This document shows positions 35,786-45,859 of a DNA stretch of 64,000 nt, in pieces. The DNA is from Alnus glutinosa (taxonomy: Eukaryota; Streptophyta; Magnoliopsida; Fagales; Betulaceae), in the NCBI RefSeq assembly GCF_958979055.1, contig NC_084891.1, positions 28,888,001 through 28,952,000 of the forward strand. Reading direction: 5' to 3'. Made by a program: the position numbers and the translations under genes. The stretch's first letter is position 1. Every line of letters starts with the position of its first letter. A model generated the notes under the pieces. The model saw nothing but the letters and a program-made list of their open reading frames with translations. It had not been told where the DNA came from and made no database searches.

Positions 35786-38700
35786 AAGGGTTTAGGGTTA
35801 GGGTTATGGTTTGTTTTGAAAGTGTAGGATTATTTTATGTAGGGTTTTAGTTTTTTTTTAGAAAGTGTAAGTGTTTTTATTTTTTTTATTCTTTTAAAGG
35901 GTTTAGGGTTAGGGTTTGTTAGGGTTTAGGGTTAGGTTTTATTTGTTTCTTTAAAAGTGTAGGATTTTGTTTTTTTATTTTTAAGGGTTTAGTGTTAGGG
36001 TTTAAGGTTTAGGGTTAGGGTTTTTTTCCTAGAAAGTGTAGGAATTTTTTTTTTTTTTTTTTCGGTTTAGGGTTAGGGTATTTTTTTAGAAAGTGTATGT
36101 CAAAATGTTTTTAAGGTTTAGGGTTTAGGAGTTAGGGTTTAAGGTTTAGGGTTAGGATTTTTTTCCTAGAAAGTGTAGGATTTTTTTTTAGGGTTTAGGG
36201 TTAGGGTATTTTTTTTAGAAAGTGTAGGTTATTTTTTTTTTAGGGTTTAGGGTTTAGGATTTAGGGTTTGTTAGGGTTTAGGGTTTAGGGTTTAGGGTTT
36301 AGAGTTTACGGTTAGGGTTTGTTAGGGTCTAGGGTCTAGGGTTAGGGTTTAGGGTTTTAGGTTTTTTTTTTTTAAAGCGATTAGGGTTTAGGGTTGTAGG
36401 TAAAAAATTTTTTTTCAAGGGTTTAGGGTTTAGGATTTAGGGTTTTTTTTTTTTAAGCGATTAGGGTTTAGGGTTTAGGGTTTTAGGGTTTATGGTTTAG
36501 GGTTTAGGGTTTGTTAGGGTCTAGGGTTTAGGGTTTTAGGTTTTTTTTTTTTTTTAGGGTTTAGGGTTTAGGGTTTGTTAGGGTCTAGGGTCTAGGGTTA
36601 GGGTTTAGGGTTTTAGGTTTTTATTTTTTAAGGGTTTAGGGTTTAGGGTTTTAGGTAAATTTTTTTTTTTTTAAGGGTTTAGGGTTTACGATTTAGGGTT
36701 TTATTTTGGTTTAAAGCGATTAGGGTTTAGGGTTTAGGGTTTTAGGGTTTAGGGTTTGTTACGGTTTAGGGTTTAGGATTTAGGGTTTAGAGTTTACGGT
36801 TAGGGTTTGTTAGGGTCTAGGGTCTAGGGTTAGGGTTTAGGGTTTTAGGTTTTTTTTTTTTAAGCGATTAGGGTTTAGGGTTGTAGGTAAAATTTTTTTT
36901 TTCAAGGGTTTAGGGTTTAGGATTTAGGGTTTTTTTTTTTTAAGCGATTAGGGTTTAGGGTTTAGGGTTTTAGGGTTTATGGTTTAGGGTTTAGGGTTTG
37001 TTAGGGTCTAGGGTTTAGGGTTTTAGGTTTTTTTTTTTTTTTAGGGTTTAGGGTTTAGGGTTTGTTAGGGTCTAGGGTCTAGGGTTAGGGTTTAGGGTTT
37101 TAGGTTTTTATTTTTTAAGGGTTTAGGGTTTAGGGTTTTAGGTAAATTTTTTTTTTTTTAAGGGTTTAGGGTTTACGATTTAGGGTTTTATTTTGGTTTA
37201 AAGCGATTAGGGTTTAGGGTTTAGGGTTTTAGGGTTTAGGGTTTGTTACGGTTTAGGGTTTAGGATTTAGGGTTTAGAGTTTACGGTTAGGGTTTGTTAG
37301 GGTCTAGGGTCTAGGGTTAGGGTTTAGGGTTTTAGGTTTTTTTTTTTTAAGCGATTAGGGTTTAGGGTTGTAGGTAAAATTTTTTTTTTCAAGGGTTTAG
37401 GGTTTAGGATTTAGGGTTTTTTTTTTTTTAAGCGATTAGGGTTTAGGGTTTAGGGTTTTAGGGTTTATGGTTTAGGGTTTAGGGTTTGTTAGGGTTTAGG
37501 GTTTTAGGTTTTTTTTTTTTAAGCGATTAGGGTTTAGGGTTTGTTAGGGTCTAGGGTCTAGGGTTAGGGTTTAGGGTTTTAGGTTTTTATTTTTTAAGGG
37601 TTTAGGGTTTAGGGTTTTAGGTAAATTTTTTTTTTTTTAAGGGTTTAGGGTTTACGATTTAGGGTTTTATTTTAGTTTAAAGCGATTAGGGTTTAGGGTT
37701 TAGGGTTTTAGGGTTTAGGGTTTGTTACGGTTTAGGGTTTAGGATTTAGGGTTTGTTAGGGTTTAGGGTTTAGGGTTTAGGGTTTAGAGTTTACGGTTAG
37801 GGTTTGTTAGGGTCTAGGGTCTAGGGTTAGGGTTTAGGGTTTTAGGTTTTTTTTTTTTTAAGCGATTAGGGTTTAGGGTTGTAGGTAAAAAAAAAAATTT
37901 CAAGGGTTTAGGGTTTAGGATTTAGGGTTTTTTTTTTTAAGCGATTAGGGTTTAGGGTTTAGGGTTTTAGGGTTTATGGTTTAGGGTTTAGGGTTTGTTA
38001 GGGTCTAGGGTTTAGGGTTTTAGGTTTTTATTTTTTAAGGGTTTAGGGTTTAGGGTTTTAGGTAAATTTTTTTTTTTTTAAGGGTTTAGGGTTTACGATT
38101 TAGGGTTTTATTTTGGTTTAAAGCGATTAGGGTTTAGGGTTTAGGGTTTTAGGGTTTAGGGTTTGTTACGGTTTAGGGTTTAGGATTTAGGGTTTGTTAG
38201 GGTTTAGGGTTTAGGGTTTAGGGTTTAGAGTTTACGGTTAGGGTTTGTTAGGGTCTAGGGTCTAGGGTTAGGGTTTAGGGTTTTAGGTTTTTTTTTTTTT
38301 AAGCGATTAGGGTTTAGGGTTGTAGGTAAAAAAAAAAATTTCAAGGGTTTAGGGTTTAGGATTTAGGGTTTTTTTTTTTAAGCGATTAGGGTTTAGGGTT
38401 TAGGGTTTTAGGGTTTATGGTTTAGGGTTTAGGGTTTGTTAGGGTCTAGGGTTTAGGGTTTTAGGTTTTTTTTTTTTTTAGGGTTTAGGGTTTGTTAGGA
38501 TCTAGGGTCTAGGGTTAGGGTTTAGGGTTTTAGGTTTTTATTTTTTAAGGGTTTAGGGTTTAGGGTTTTAGGTAAATTTTTTTTTTTTAAGGGTTTAGGG
38601 TTTACGATTTAGGGTTTTATTTTGGTTTAAAGCGATTAGGGTTTAGGGTTTAGGGTTTTAGGGTTTGTTACGGTTTAGGGTTTAGGGTTAAGAGTTTTTT

Positions 38701-38960
38701 TTAAGAAAGTGTAGGAATCTTTTTTTGTAAGGATTTAGGATTAGGGTTTAGGGTTTTCGTTGTTTTTTTCGAAAGTGTAGTAAGTTTTTATTTTTTTTAA
38801 AGGGTTTAGGGTTTTATTTTATTCTTTTTATAAGAGTTTAGGGTTTGTTAGGGTTTAGGGTTTAGCAGTTTAGGTTTTTTTTAGAAAGTGTAGGATTTTT
38901 TTGTAGGGCTTAGGGTTTAGGGTTTAGGGTAAGGGTTTTTTTTTAGAACGTATAGGATTC
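35786..38960. repeat. Telomere-like TTTAGGG repeat array with about 490-bp higher-order units
   Basis: About 3.2 kb is made of degenerate plant telomere repeat (TTTAGGG and TTAGGG variants, plus strand) broken by T-tracts. A marker GCGATTAGGGTTTAGGGTTG followed by TAGG recurs near 36377, 36864, 37351, 37862 and 38303, giving unit lengths of about 487, 487, 511 and 441 bp; the first two units are almost identical. The array lies inside the CACTA element, upstream of the TNP2 start codon, in what looks like the leader intron. It is interstitial, with transposon sequence on both sides. Confidence 0.92.
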
Positions 38961-39771
38961 AAAGTTTATTTAAGGGTTTATTATTGTGTTGGTTTTATGG
39001 TTATGATTTTAGGATATAAAGTTTATATATGCATATGAGAGAAATTTTAGTATTTTTTTTTTGAGTTTTTTTATCCGAAGATACCAAATTCTTCTTATAA
39101 ATATGTAGTCTCTTCACATGAATAGTTAACGTTAAAAATGGAAGATAAAAAACAAATTCGTCGCAATTGATGATTTATGACGTTTGTTTTAAGGTTTTTT
39201 TTACGAATATGATTGTAAATGGTGGACAGTGGAATATTTGTTTTTTTGTTTTTTTTTTCCCGAAAATACCACAATTTATATATATTAGTAGCACAATTTA
39301 TTTTCCCCACAATTTATATATATTCATAGCACAATATGTTGATTATAATTTTGTATTTTAATTTTACTTTGCCATTATTGCTCACGATCATATTTTTATA
39401 AAATTAAGATGATAGCGGATATTTTTTCTTTTTGCCACTTCATAAAAATACCAAAATTCACAATAGCACATTAAATCCATAGTAGCACACTAAAATATAT
39501 CTCAAATATCCTCACATCAAGAGTTTTTTTTAAAAAAAAATTAAATATAATCACCAATAAATTCCATATTTCCATATTCCATATTTTCCATATTTCCACC
39601 AACTAGACAATGATTCAGTAATAAAAAAATCAGTAATAAAAAATCTGCAAGTATATATTCCATATTTGCACAAACTAGACAATGAAAAAAATTATACAAA
39701 TATCACAAAAAAAATTAATAAAATATACAAACTTATAGCAAAAAATTGAAAACAAAAATAAAAATAACTCA
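38961..39771. other. AT-rich part of the CACTA leader region
   Basis: Continues the interior of the transposon. No coding sequence was found; short A/T words and a repeated CCATATT cluster near 39565-39600 are the only structure seen. Confidence 0.4.
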
Positions 39772-39788
39772 CAGTGATTTTTGTAGTG
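39772..39788 (-). other. Internal copy of a perfect CACTA terminus, or part of a small leader exon
   Basis: On the minus strand the sequence reads CACTACAAAAATCACTG. It shares TACAAAAATC-CTG with the element's outer right border. On the same strand it is bracketed by an acceptor-like TTCCAG (near 39808) and a donor-like GTGAGT (39767-39772), so it could equally lie in a short non-coding leader exon of the transposase transcript. Confidence 0.5.
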
Positions 39789-39880
39789 CAAGCTTGTACG
39801 TGTACCTGGAATTTTTGACAGAAAAAAAAAAAAAATTAATAAAAAAAATTAAAGCTCAAAATGTTAGATATGCACTGTAA

Positions 39881-39882
<2 letters not shown>

Positions 39883-39926
<44 letters not shown>

Positions 39927-40034
39927 AGAAGATGAGTGAGAGTGAGAGGCCGGAAGTGGAGGGAATACCTTGAACGGACGCGAGGGCTGTGCAGTGGCGG
40001 GGGACAGTGGCGAGAGCTGAGAGAGAGAGAGAGC

Positions 40035-40067
<33 letters not shown>

Positions 40068-40174
40068 CCGGTACCGGACAGTACTGGCCGGCCGGAACGG
40101 GAGGTGAGAGAGCTAGGGAGAGCGAGAGAGAGGGAGGGTCGCCGGAATGGGCTGTCGTCGCCGGCCAGAGCTCG

Positions 40175-40222
<48 letters not shown>
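39883..40222. repeat. GA/CT microsatellite tracts in the probable transposase leader
   Basis: Three GA-rich runs (about 39883-39922, 40018-40065 and 40178-40217) separate GC-rich patches. On the minus strand they read CT-rich, typical of plant 5' leaders. A donor-like GTATTC follows CGTTCAAG near 39968 on that strand. Open frames here are serine/leucine repeats without meaning. Confidence 0.6.
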
Positions 40223-40245
40223 TGAGAGAGAGAGAGAATTACGTA

Positions 40246-40282
40246 AGAAATGGGTAGCTTCCTCTGGAAGCTACCCATTTCT
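40246..40282 (-). promoter_or_regulatory. Perfect 17-bp inverted repeat at the presumed transcription start
   Basis: The arms AGAAATGGGTAGCTTCC (40246-40262) and GGAAGCTACCCATTTCT (40266-40282) are perfect complements with a 3-base loop. It lies immediately downstream of the TATA-like box on the minus strand, so a transcript would begin within or next to the hairpin. Confidence 0.65.
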
Positions 40283-40293
40283 TTTATATAAAT
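40283..40293 (-). promoter_or_regulatory. TATA-like box of the CACTA transposase transcript
   Basis: The minus strand reads TTTATATAAAAG just upstream of the 17-bp inverted repeat and the CT-rich leader, and downstream of three further palindromes. Promoter assignment is inferred. Confidence 0.45.
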
Positions 40294-40378
40294 TAAATAT
40301 AAAATTTTGAATTTAAAATATATTTAAAAAGTATATAATTTGAATAATATATAATTTAAATATAATTTATATCCTAAG

Positions 40379-40490
40379 ATTGGCCAGGTGGCGCGCGGGA
40401 GAACTCCCGCGCAGTACCTGGCCAATCAATTGGACACGTGTACGTAGTACACGTGCCCAATTGGGGACGTGTATGTAAATACACGTCTCC
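40379..40490. repeat. Three adjacent palindromes upstream of the transposase promoter
   Basis: Palindrome 1 (40379-40426) pairs ATTGGCCAGGT with ACCTGGCCAAT and GCGCGGGAG with CTCCCGCGC. Palindrome 2 (40427-40463) pairs CAATTGGACACGTGTAC with its near complement. Palindrome 3 (40464-40490) pairs GGACGTGTAT with ATACACGTCTCC. Each carries an ACGTG core like those of the element's ends. Confidence 0.75.
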
Positions 40491-40609
40491 AAATGTCATT
40501 TTTTTTATTTTTTTTTAATATATTATATATATATATTTAATATATTATATATATTTTATATAAACCCATGCAACCCATAACGTGTATGCACTGCATGTAC
40601 TGCATGTAC

Positions 40610-40794
40610 ACATTGCTAAACCCTAAGACCTAAAACTAAAACATAAACTATAAATTAAAACTAAATATAAACCCTAAATTTAAATCATGACACTAAGTAT
40701 AAGTATATATACTATACTACCATAACCCTAAGTATATGTACTATATATTATTTTGTATTTAAATACACGTCCCGAAATGTATTTGCATGCATAA

Positions 40795-40825
<31 letters not shown>

Positions 40826-41720
40826 TAATTTAACCACATAAAAAAAAAATATAAACCCATGCAGCCTGAAATGTATATACCGTACATATAGCTAAATAAA
40901 AAATAAAAACTAAAACCTAACCATAAAATTAAACTCTAACCCTAAGTGCATAGACTATATATAGCTATAAACTACAATCCTAATTAATGGTACGTATTGT
41001 ATATAGTCATAAACCCTAACCCTAATCCTCGTGATTTAAAATATATATTTAAAAGTATACAATAATAACACATGAAAAATATATTGACATTATTATTCAT
41101 AAAATGTAAAATCAATTAAATCATAACCCATAACTTTAAGTGTATATATTATATATACCTATACAACATAAAACCCTAACCCTAAGTGTATATACTATAT
41201 ATAGCGATAAACCTTAACCCTAAGTATATACTATATATAGCTATAAACCCTAACCCTAAGTGTATATAATATATATAGCGATAAACCCTAACCCTAAGTA
41301 TGTATACTATATATAGCTATAAATCATAAGTTTAAGTGTATATACTATATATATCGGTTTTATTTAATTTTGAACTGCTCATGATTTAATATATATATAT
41401 ATATATATTTAAAAGTGTACAATAATGAAACGTGAAAAATATATTGACATTATTATTCATTAAACGTAAAATCAATTAAATTATAATTCATAGCCCTAAG
41501 TGTATATATTATATATACCTATAAACCCTAAAACCCAAACCGTAAGTGTATATACTATATATATCGATAAACCATAATCCTAAGTATATATACTATATAT
41601 AGGTATAAACCCTAGCCCTAAGTGTATATACTATATATAGCTATAAACCCTAACCCTAAGGGTATGTACTATATATAGCCATAAACCCTAAATGTATATA
41701 TGTACTATATGAGGGACTAA
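40610..41720. repeat. CCCTAA-containing short tandem repeats
   Basis: A unit of about 36-38 bp (AACCCTAAGTGTATATACTA then TATATAGC-ATAAACC) occurs at least four times in series near 41178, 41215, 41249 and 41287, with scattered variants on either side. The telomere-like word CCCTAA is here in the orientation opposite to the large TTTAGGG array. Confidence 0.7.
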
Positions 41721-42242
41721 ACTATAAGTATTTAATTCATTATGTAGCGCAGAATTCTAAAAATAATTGCAATTACTATATATAGCCATAAATAAAAAGG
41801 TTACTGTATATAATTTCTAAACCGTTTACATGCATGCATATCTATATATATAGTATTAATTATAGGTTTTTTAACTTTGTTATGTTTAAATTTTTTTTTT
41901 TTGTTTCTAAACGTAGATGGTGTACAAAACTGAACCCTAATTTGAACTATTTGGTTTAATTAGATATATAGCACCAAATTTGGTTAATTATGTATATAGT
42001 ACAATATAGTATACTATATACATATAAATAAAGAACCTAAAAAGTATAAATTTCAAATATAAAATTTACATATAGCATATACTTTTCAAACTTAATTTTA
42101 TGTGTATAAGTTATGTACACCGTATTTTCAAAGATTTGTATGATTAATAAGATAATGAGTTTAATTTTTTTTTTTAATTTTAAAAAATTAATACAACACT
42201 GATTTTTTTTTTAATGTTTATTTTGGCAAAAAATACCAATTT

Positions 42243-42645
42243 GCCACGTGTAAAAATACACGTGTGCAAGTGGACACGAGTATAAAATACTCGTGTCAAA
42301 CTGGACACGTGTCTTAATACACGTGTGCAAGTGGACACGAGTATAAAATACTCGTGTCAAACTGGACACGTGTCTTATTACACGTGTCCAGTTCGACACG
42401 AGTATTTTATACTCGTGTCCACTTGCACACGTGTAATAAGACACGTGTCCAGTTTGACACGAGTATTTTATACTCGTGTCCACTTGCACACGCGTATAAA
42501 ATACACGTGTCCAATTGGACACGTGTATTTCATACGCGTGTCCATTTTTGACGCTTCCACAATTTGACACGTGTCACTAGTGACACGTGTCAAATTTGAC
42601 GCGTGTCTACAGTAACGGGTACTGTAGACACGTGTCAAACTGCAG
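42243..42645. repeat. Right subterminal palindrome array
   Basis: Repeated palindromes alternate between ACACGTGT and ACGAGTA/TACTCGT cores (GACACGAGTATAAAATACTC, then GTGTC), with CACGTG hexamers throughout, in inverted relation to the array at the other end. This is the second TNPA-type binding region of the CACTA element. Confidence 0.85.
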
Positions 42646-42656
42646 CGATTTTTGTA

Positions 42657-44472
42657 AAACAAAAATAAACAAAAAATTAAGTCAAAGCAAAAGATTAAAA
42701 CAAAAAATAAACGACGTCCCGAGTAAAAGTGGCTCAATCAATCATGTCAAGATAACGATTAATACGTAAAAAACGTCGGTATTATAGCATAAAGAATAAT
42801 CATCTCACGGTTTGAATCCGATTGTCCAATATAATTTCAGACGAAGAAAAGGTCATAACCTGTTAATGAGAGAGGAATCCGGAACAAATTCTGATTAATA
42901 CTATAACCTAATAGTAAACACATGATCCAATCAATGAATCCTCCGTACGTAGAGCGGTAGAGGTACGTACTATCATTCCATATACAAAGAAACGCTCATC
43001 CATTCTCTTGCACCAAAAACATTCTTATTAATTAGCTCTCGATCTTCATCTTTTTTTCTTGTTAGGTTAAGCGTTGAAAAGTTCTCGTCGGTAAATTTAC
43101 TGACGAGAACTTTTCACCCACTAATTAAATTTCTGGCTATGTTTGCCTACTTTTCTGGCGTTCATTATTTGGATATGACTGTGCGACTCATCAATTATAA
43201 CAAGAGAAGGACTTGACTTCGGAGAACGAGACATATATTTTTATTCCTTATTCTGTGCTTGAGTGGTTACGGTGGATTGGTGGAACATGTTTCTCTGAAA
43301 CTTGAAAGAGAGTGGGGTTAGCAAAATAATAGAGAGAGAATGTTTCCCCCCTCTCTCGACTCTCTGTCATCCGTCCTGAGCTGACACCTTGGGAGGGAAA
43401 CCAAAAGCTTTAATTTCTGCTCCTTTTTTTTTTTTTTTCTTTTTTTTTTTTCCTCCCATTTTCTAATGCTTATCCTCTTATGAGGACCCTATCCTATTAG
43501 AAATTTTTCTAGCTTTATCCGCATCTTTGGAGACAATTTATTTGCTTTTATTGCTTTTTATCTCCACAACACAGATATCACGGGTCTCCACCCTCTTCCT
43601 CCACTGTGTTTTCTATGATTATTGGCTTAGTTGTTAGGTCAAAATATTTGAATCTAGATTTATGTTCCTCCGTCAAATATTGCACGACACGTGTCTCACT
43701 AATGGGTTTGTCGGCATCTTCCGCTTCCACCGATGGTGGTCGTGCTATCTCCCGCCGCCCACGCATCGAAGTGTGGTGTGCAAGCGCTAGGGATCGAGTT
43801 TGTCTCCCTTTCCGACGCGTGGTGGCCACACTTCCCCCTTCGGCCTTCCACAACCCCGATTTTTAGCGGTTTTCGATGGCTCCTTGCGATACCCACTGAA
43901 GGGGGCAGTGTGTGGCCATCACGAACTGCCTCTGGCAGCTCCAAGTCCCTCTCACCCACCGGATTTGTATTGTTATTTATGTTACTGTATTTGTTTTTAT
44001 TCCCTTTGTATTTCTAGGCTTTTCAATTTCTGTAACTTCTCCATGTTTCTTTATGTATTATTATTTGAGTCATCATTACTCTTTATACACCACAAACCAC
44101 TTTTACTAGTGGTCGAAATTTTTTGCATCCGTGCTAAAAATCATTTGGTACACATTTTCGGAAGCATTCCTCCGCGTACTTACATTTATAGTTTTTATAT
44201 ATTTTGAGTGTCCTGCCCTTGTTGTAATCTCTTCTCATGACGTAATTTTTTTTAATGTATTTTTTTTTTAAGAGAGAGAGAGAGAGAGAGAGAGTGGGGT
44301 CCTAGGAAGTTCCCGACATTTTTGGCTCAAAAGAGTTGAAAGCAACGGAAATGACTTTTCATTGGTTTAGGAGGCTATTGTCAGCATGACAAAAGAAAAA
44401 TACAAATAAAATTTACTCCATTGACTCCTTTGTACCGCTCTAAAAAAAAAAAAAAAAAAAAGTTTCATTAAA
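42657..44472. other. Right flank of the CACTA element, no gene recognised
   Basis: Contains an isolated 40-bp palindrome (listed separately), T-runs near 43420-43450, GA repeats at 44270-44294 and a GC-richer patch at 43575-43960. That patch has overlapping open frames on both strands but no motif I recognise, and may be an old transposon piece. Confidence 0.35.
43076..43115. repeat. 40-bp palindrome without spacer
   Basis: GAAAAGTTCTCGTCGGTAAA is followed at once by its complement TTTACTGACGAGAACTTTTC, with a single mismatch. It could be the joined ends of a deleted inverted-repeat element or a foldback remnant. Confidence 0.75.
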
Positions 44473-44935
44473 AAAAGTAGGAATAAATGCATTATTAGTC
44501 CATGTGATTTACGATAATTATTTTTCACTTTTTATAATTTAAAAAATTCATAAGAGGTCTTCGTAGTAAGCAATAATTACAAATCGATCCATGAAGTCAA
44601 ATTCTGTTAAAAAAATTTGACAGATTCTATTAAATGCCACGTCAGCGTCACATCAAACCAATAAAATGATGACATGTATCTATCTAAATAAAAAATATAT
44701 AAATTTATTAAAAAATAAATAAATAAACTTTTTTTAAAAAATAAAAAAGGCAAAGAAGTGATTGGGCTACCCCCAGTGGCCTGGGGCCTAGAAGTTGCCT
44801 TCGAGTAACCCTTGAACCTTCCGATGGCTACCCCCGGCCACTTTTAAGGTGGTCACGACCTTCCCAAAAGCTGGGGGTGGCGGACCACTCCTAGAAGGTC
44901 GCCTGACCTTCTAATTTCGCAACCCCTTTTAGCTT
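44473..44935. repeat. Dispersed repeat remnant of MULE-like style
   Basis: Starts with a run like ATTATTAGTCCATGTGATTT, a form common at plant MULE-type ends, includes CCACGTCAGCGTCACATCA, and ends in GGTGGCC/CCACTCC-rich sequence. No inverted partner was found. Classification is by resemblance only. Confidence 0.35.
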
Positions 44936-45793
44936 TTAATTTAATTTTGCAAATTTGTTATATACACACGTGTGTATCTTATCCTGACACACAGTACGAA
45001 CACACAGCCAAAACATGAACAACTGGAGTCACGTGGAGAAACCAGCTACTCGGCCAAGTGTAAGCCGCTAATTCCATTAGCAAAGGCTTAGCCTCTACAA
45101 GACCGCCACCTGTCGTACCTGTATTACGCTAGATGGAGACGTTTCCACAAAGCCTGCACAGTGTACTTCTTGTTGCCTGACTAAAAGTTTTGCGAAGAAA
45201 TTTATGCACATACGACAGCAACGAAAGAACGACACGTCTGGTTTAATCAATAGTAAATCCATGACACTTTAGGTAAAATATATTTTTACCGTTAGTAATT
45301 AATGCTTTTTTAGTGGTATTTTTTATATTTTGTATATAAAATATGAAAATAATTTTATCCTATCAATTGTTTGTCAATATTTTTATTTTAAAAACAAAAG
45401 GCCAAAAAAGCATCGAAACTTTAATCAAATAAAGGCCATATCATTAGTTAGCATTACAAGAATAAATGCTGTCTGTTTAATTACCATGTCCGGATTAAAA
45501 CAAAAATAAATAAATAAATAAATAGCATGTCTTGATAGGTACGCAACAAGCCAGTCCGTACAGGCATGCTCAAATTCAGTATGTACTTCCAAAACCTGAT
45601 ATTGATCGTAGCATGCAACAGGAACCTAGGTTTATAGCAGAAACAATAATAGCATCATAATTTTATATAAGAACAAAGCAATATACCTCACTTTTATTCA
45701 CAAATCCAATACCTGCCAATTTCAATTACCTTTTTATCGATTATTGTTAAAAAATTAAGGGTTTGTTAGGATTGTCTCCTTTAAGGAATCACA
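44936..45793. other. Intergenic sequence, nothing recognised
   Basis: AT-rich, with short AAATA repeats near 45505-45525. No gene or complete element is visible. Confidence 0.4.
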
Positions 45794-45794
45794 A

Positions 45795-45857
<63 letters not shown>
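45794..45857. repeat. (CA)n(TA)n microsatellite
   Basis: A short CA run passes into about 25 TA units and ends directly at the MULE border at 45859, so the transposon inserted into or next to the microsatellite. A second short TA run follows the other border. Confidence 0.9.

Positions 45858-45858
<1 letters not shown>

Positions 45859-45859
<1 letters not shown>

Larger units (their letters stand above)
28326..42656 (-). mobile_element. CACTA (En/Spm) DNA transposon, near-complete, about 14.3 kb
   Basis: Both flanks carry inverted subterminal arrays of GACACGTGT-type palindromes next to the shared word GCAGTTTGACACGTGT (left near 28353, right in complement near 42628-42645). The right border reads CAGCGATTTTTGTA, lacking the final GTG of a canonical CACTA terminus; the left border near 28326 is also eroded, so exact ends and the 3-bp target duplication could not be fixed. 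Inside, on the minus strand, are a TNP2-like transposase gene and a TNPA-like gene in the order typical for En/Spm, preceded by a CT-rich leader, a TATA-like box and palindromes. Unusual content: 3.2 kb of TTTAGGG-like repeats. Two intact-looking gene structures suggest moderate age. Confidence 0.85.

Noticed and set aside
35786-38960. TTTAGGG array as a true chromosome end
   Set aside because: Transposon sequence continues on both sides and the motif is degenerate with T-tracts, so it is interstitial.
39856-40278. 140-codon serine/leucine frame in the GA/CT region
   Set aside because: Pure microsatellite translation.
40246-40282. Hairpin as a microRNA gene
   Set aside because: Perfect arms of 17 bp with a 3-base loop are too short for a plant miRNA precursor.
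43578-44017. Overlapping open frames on both strands
   Set aside because: No conserved motif, no splice or promoter context, and probably part of an old repeat.
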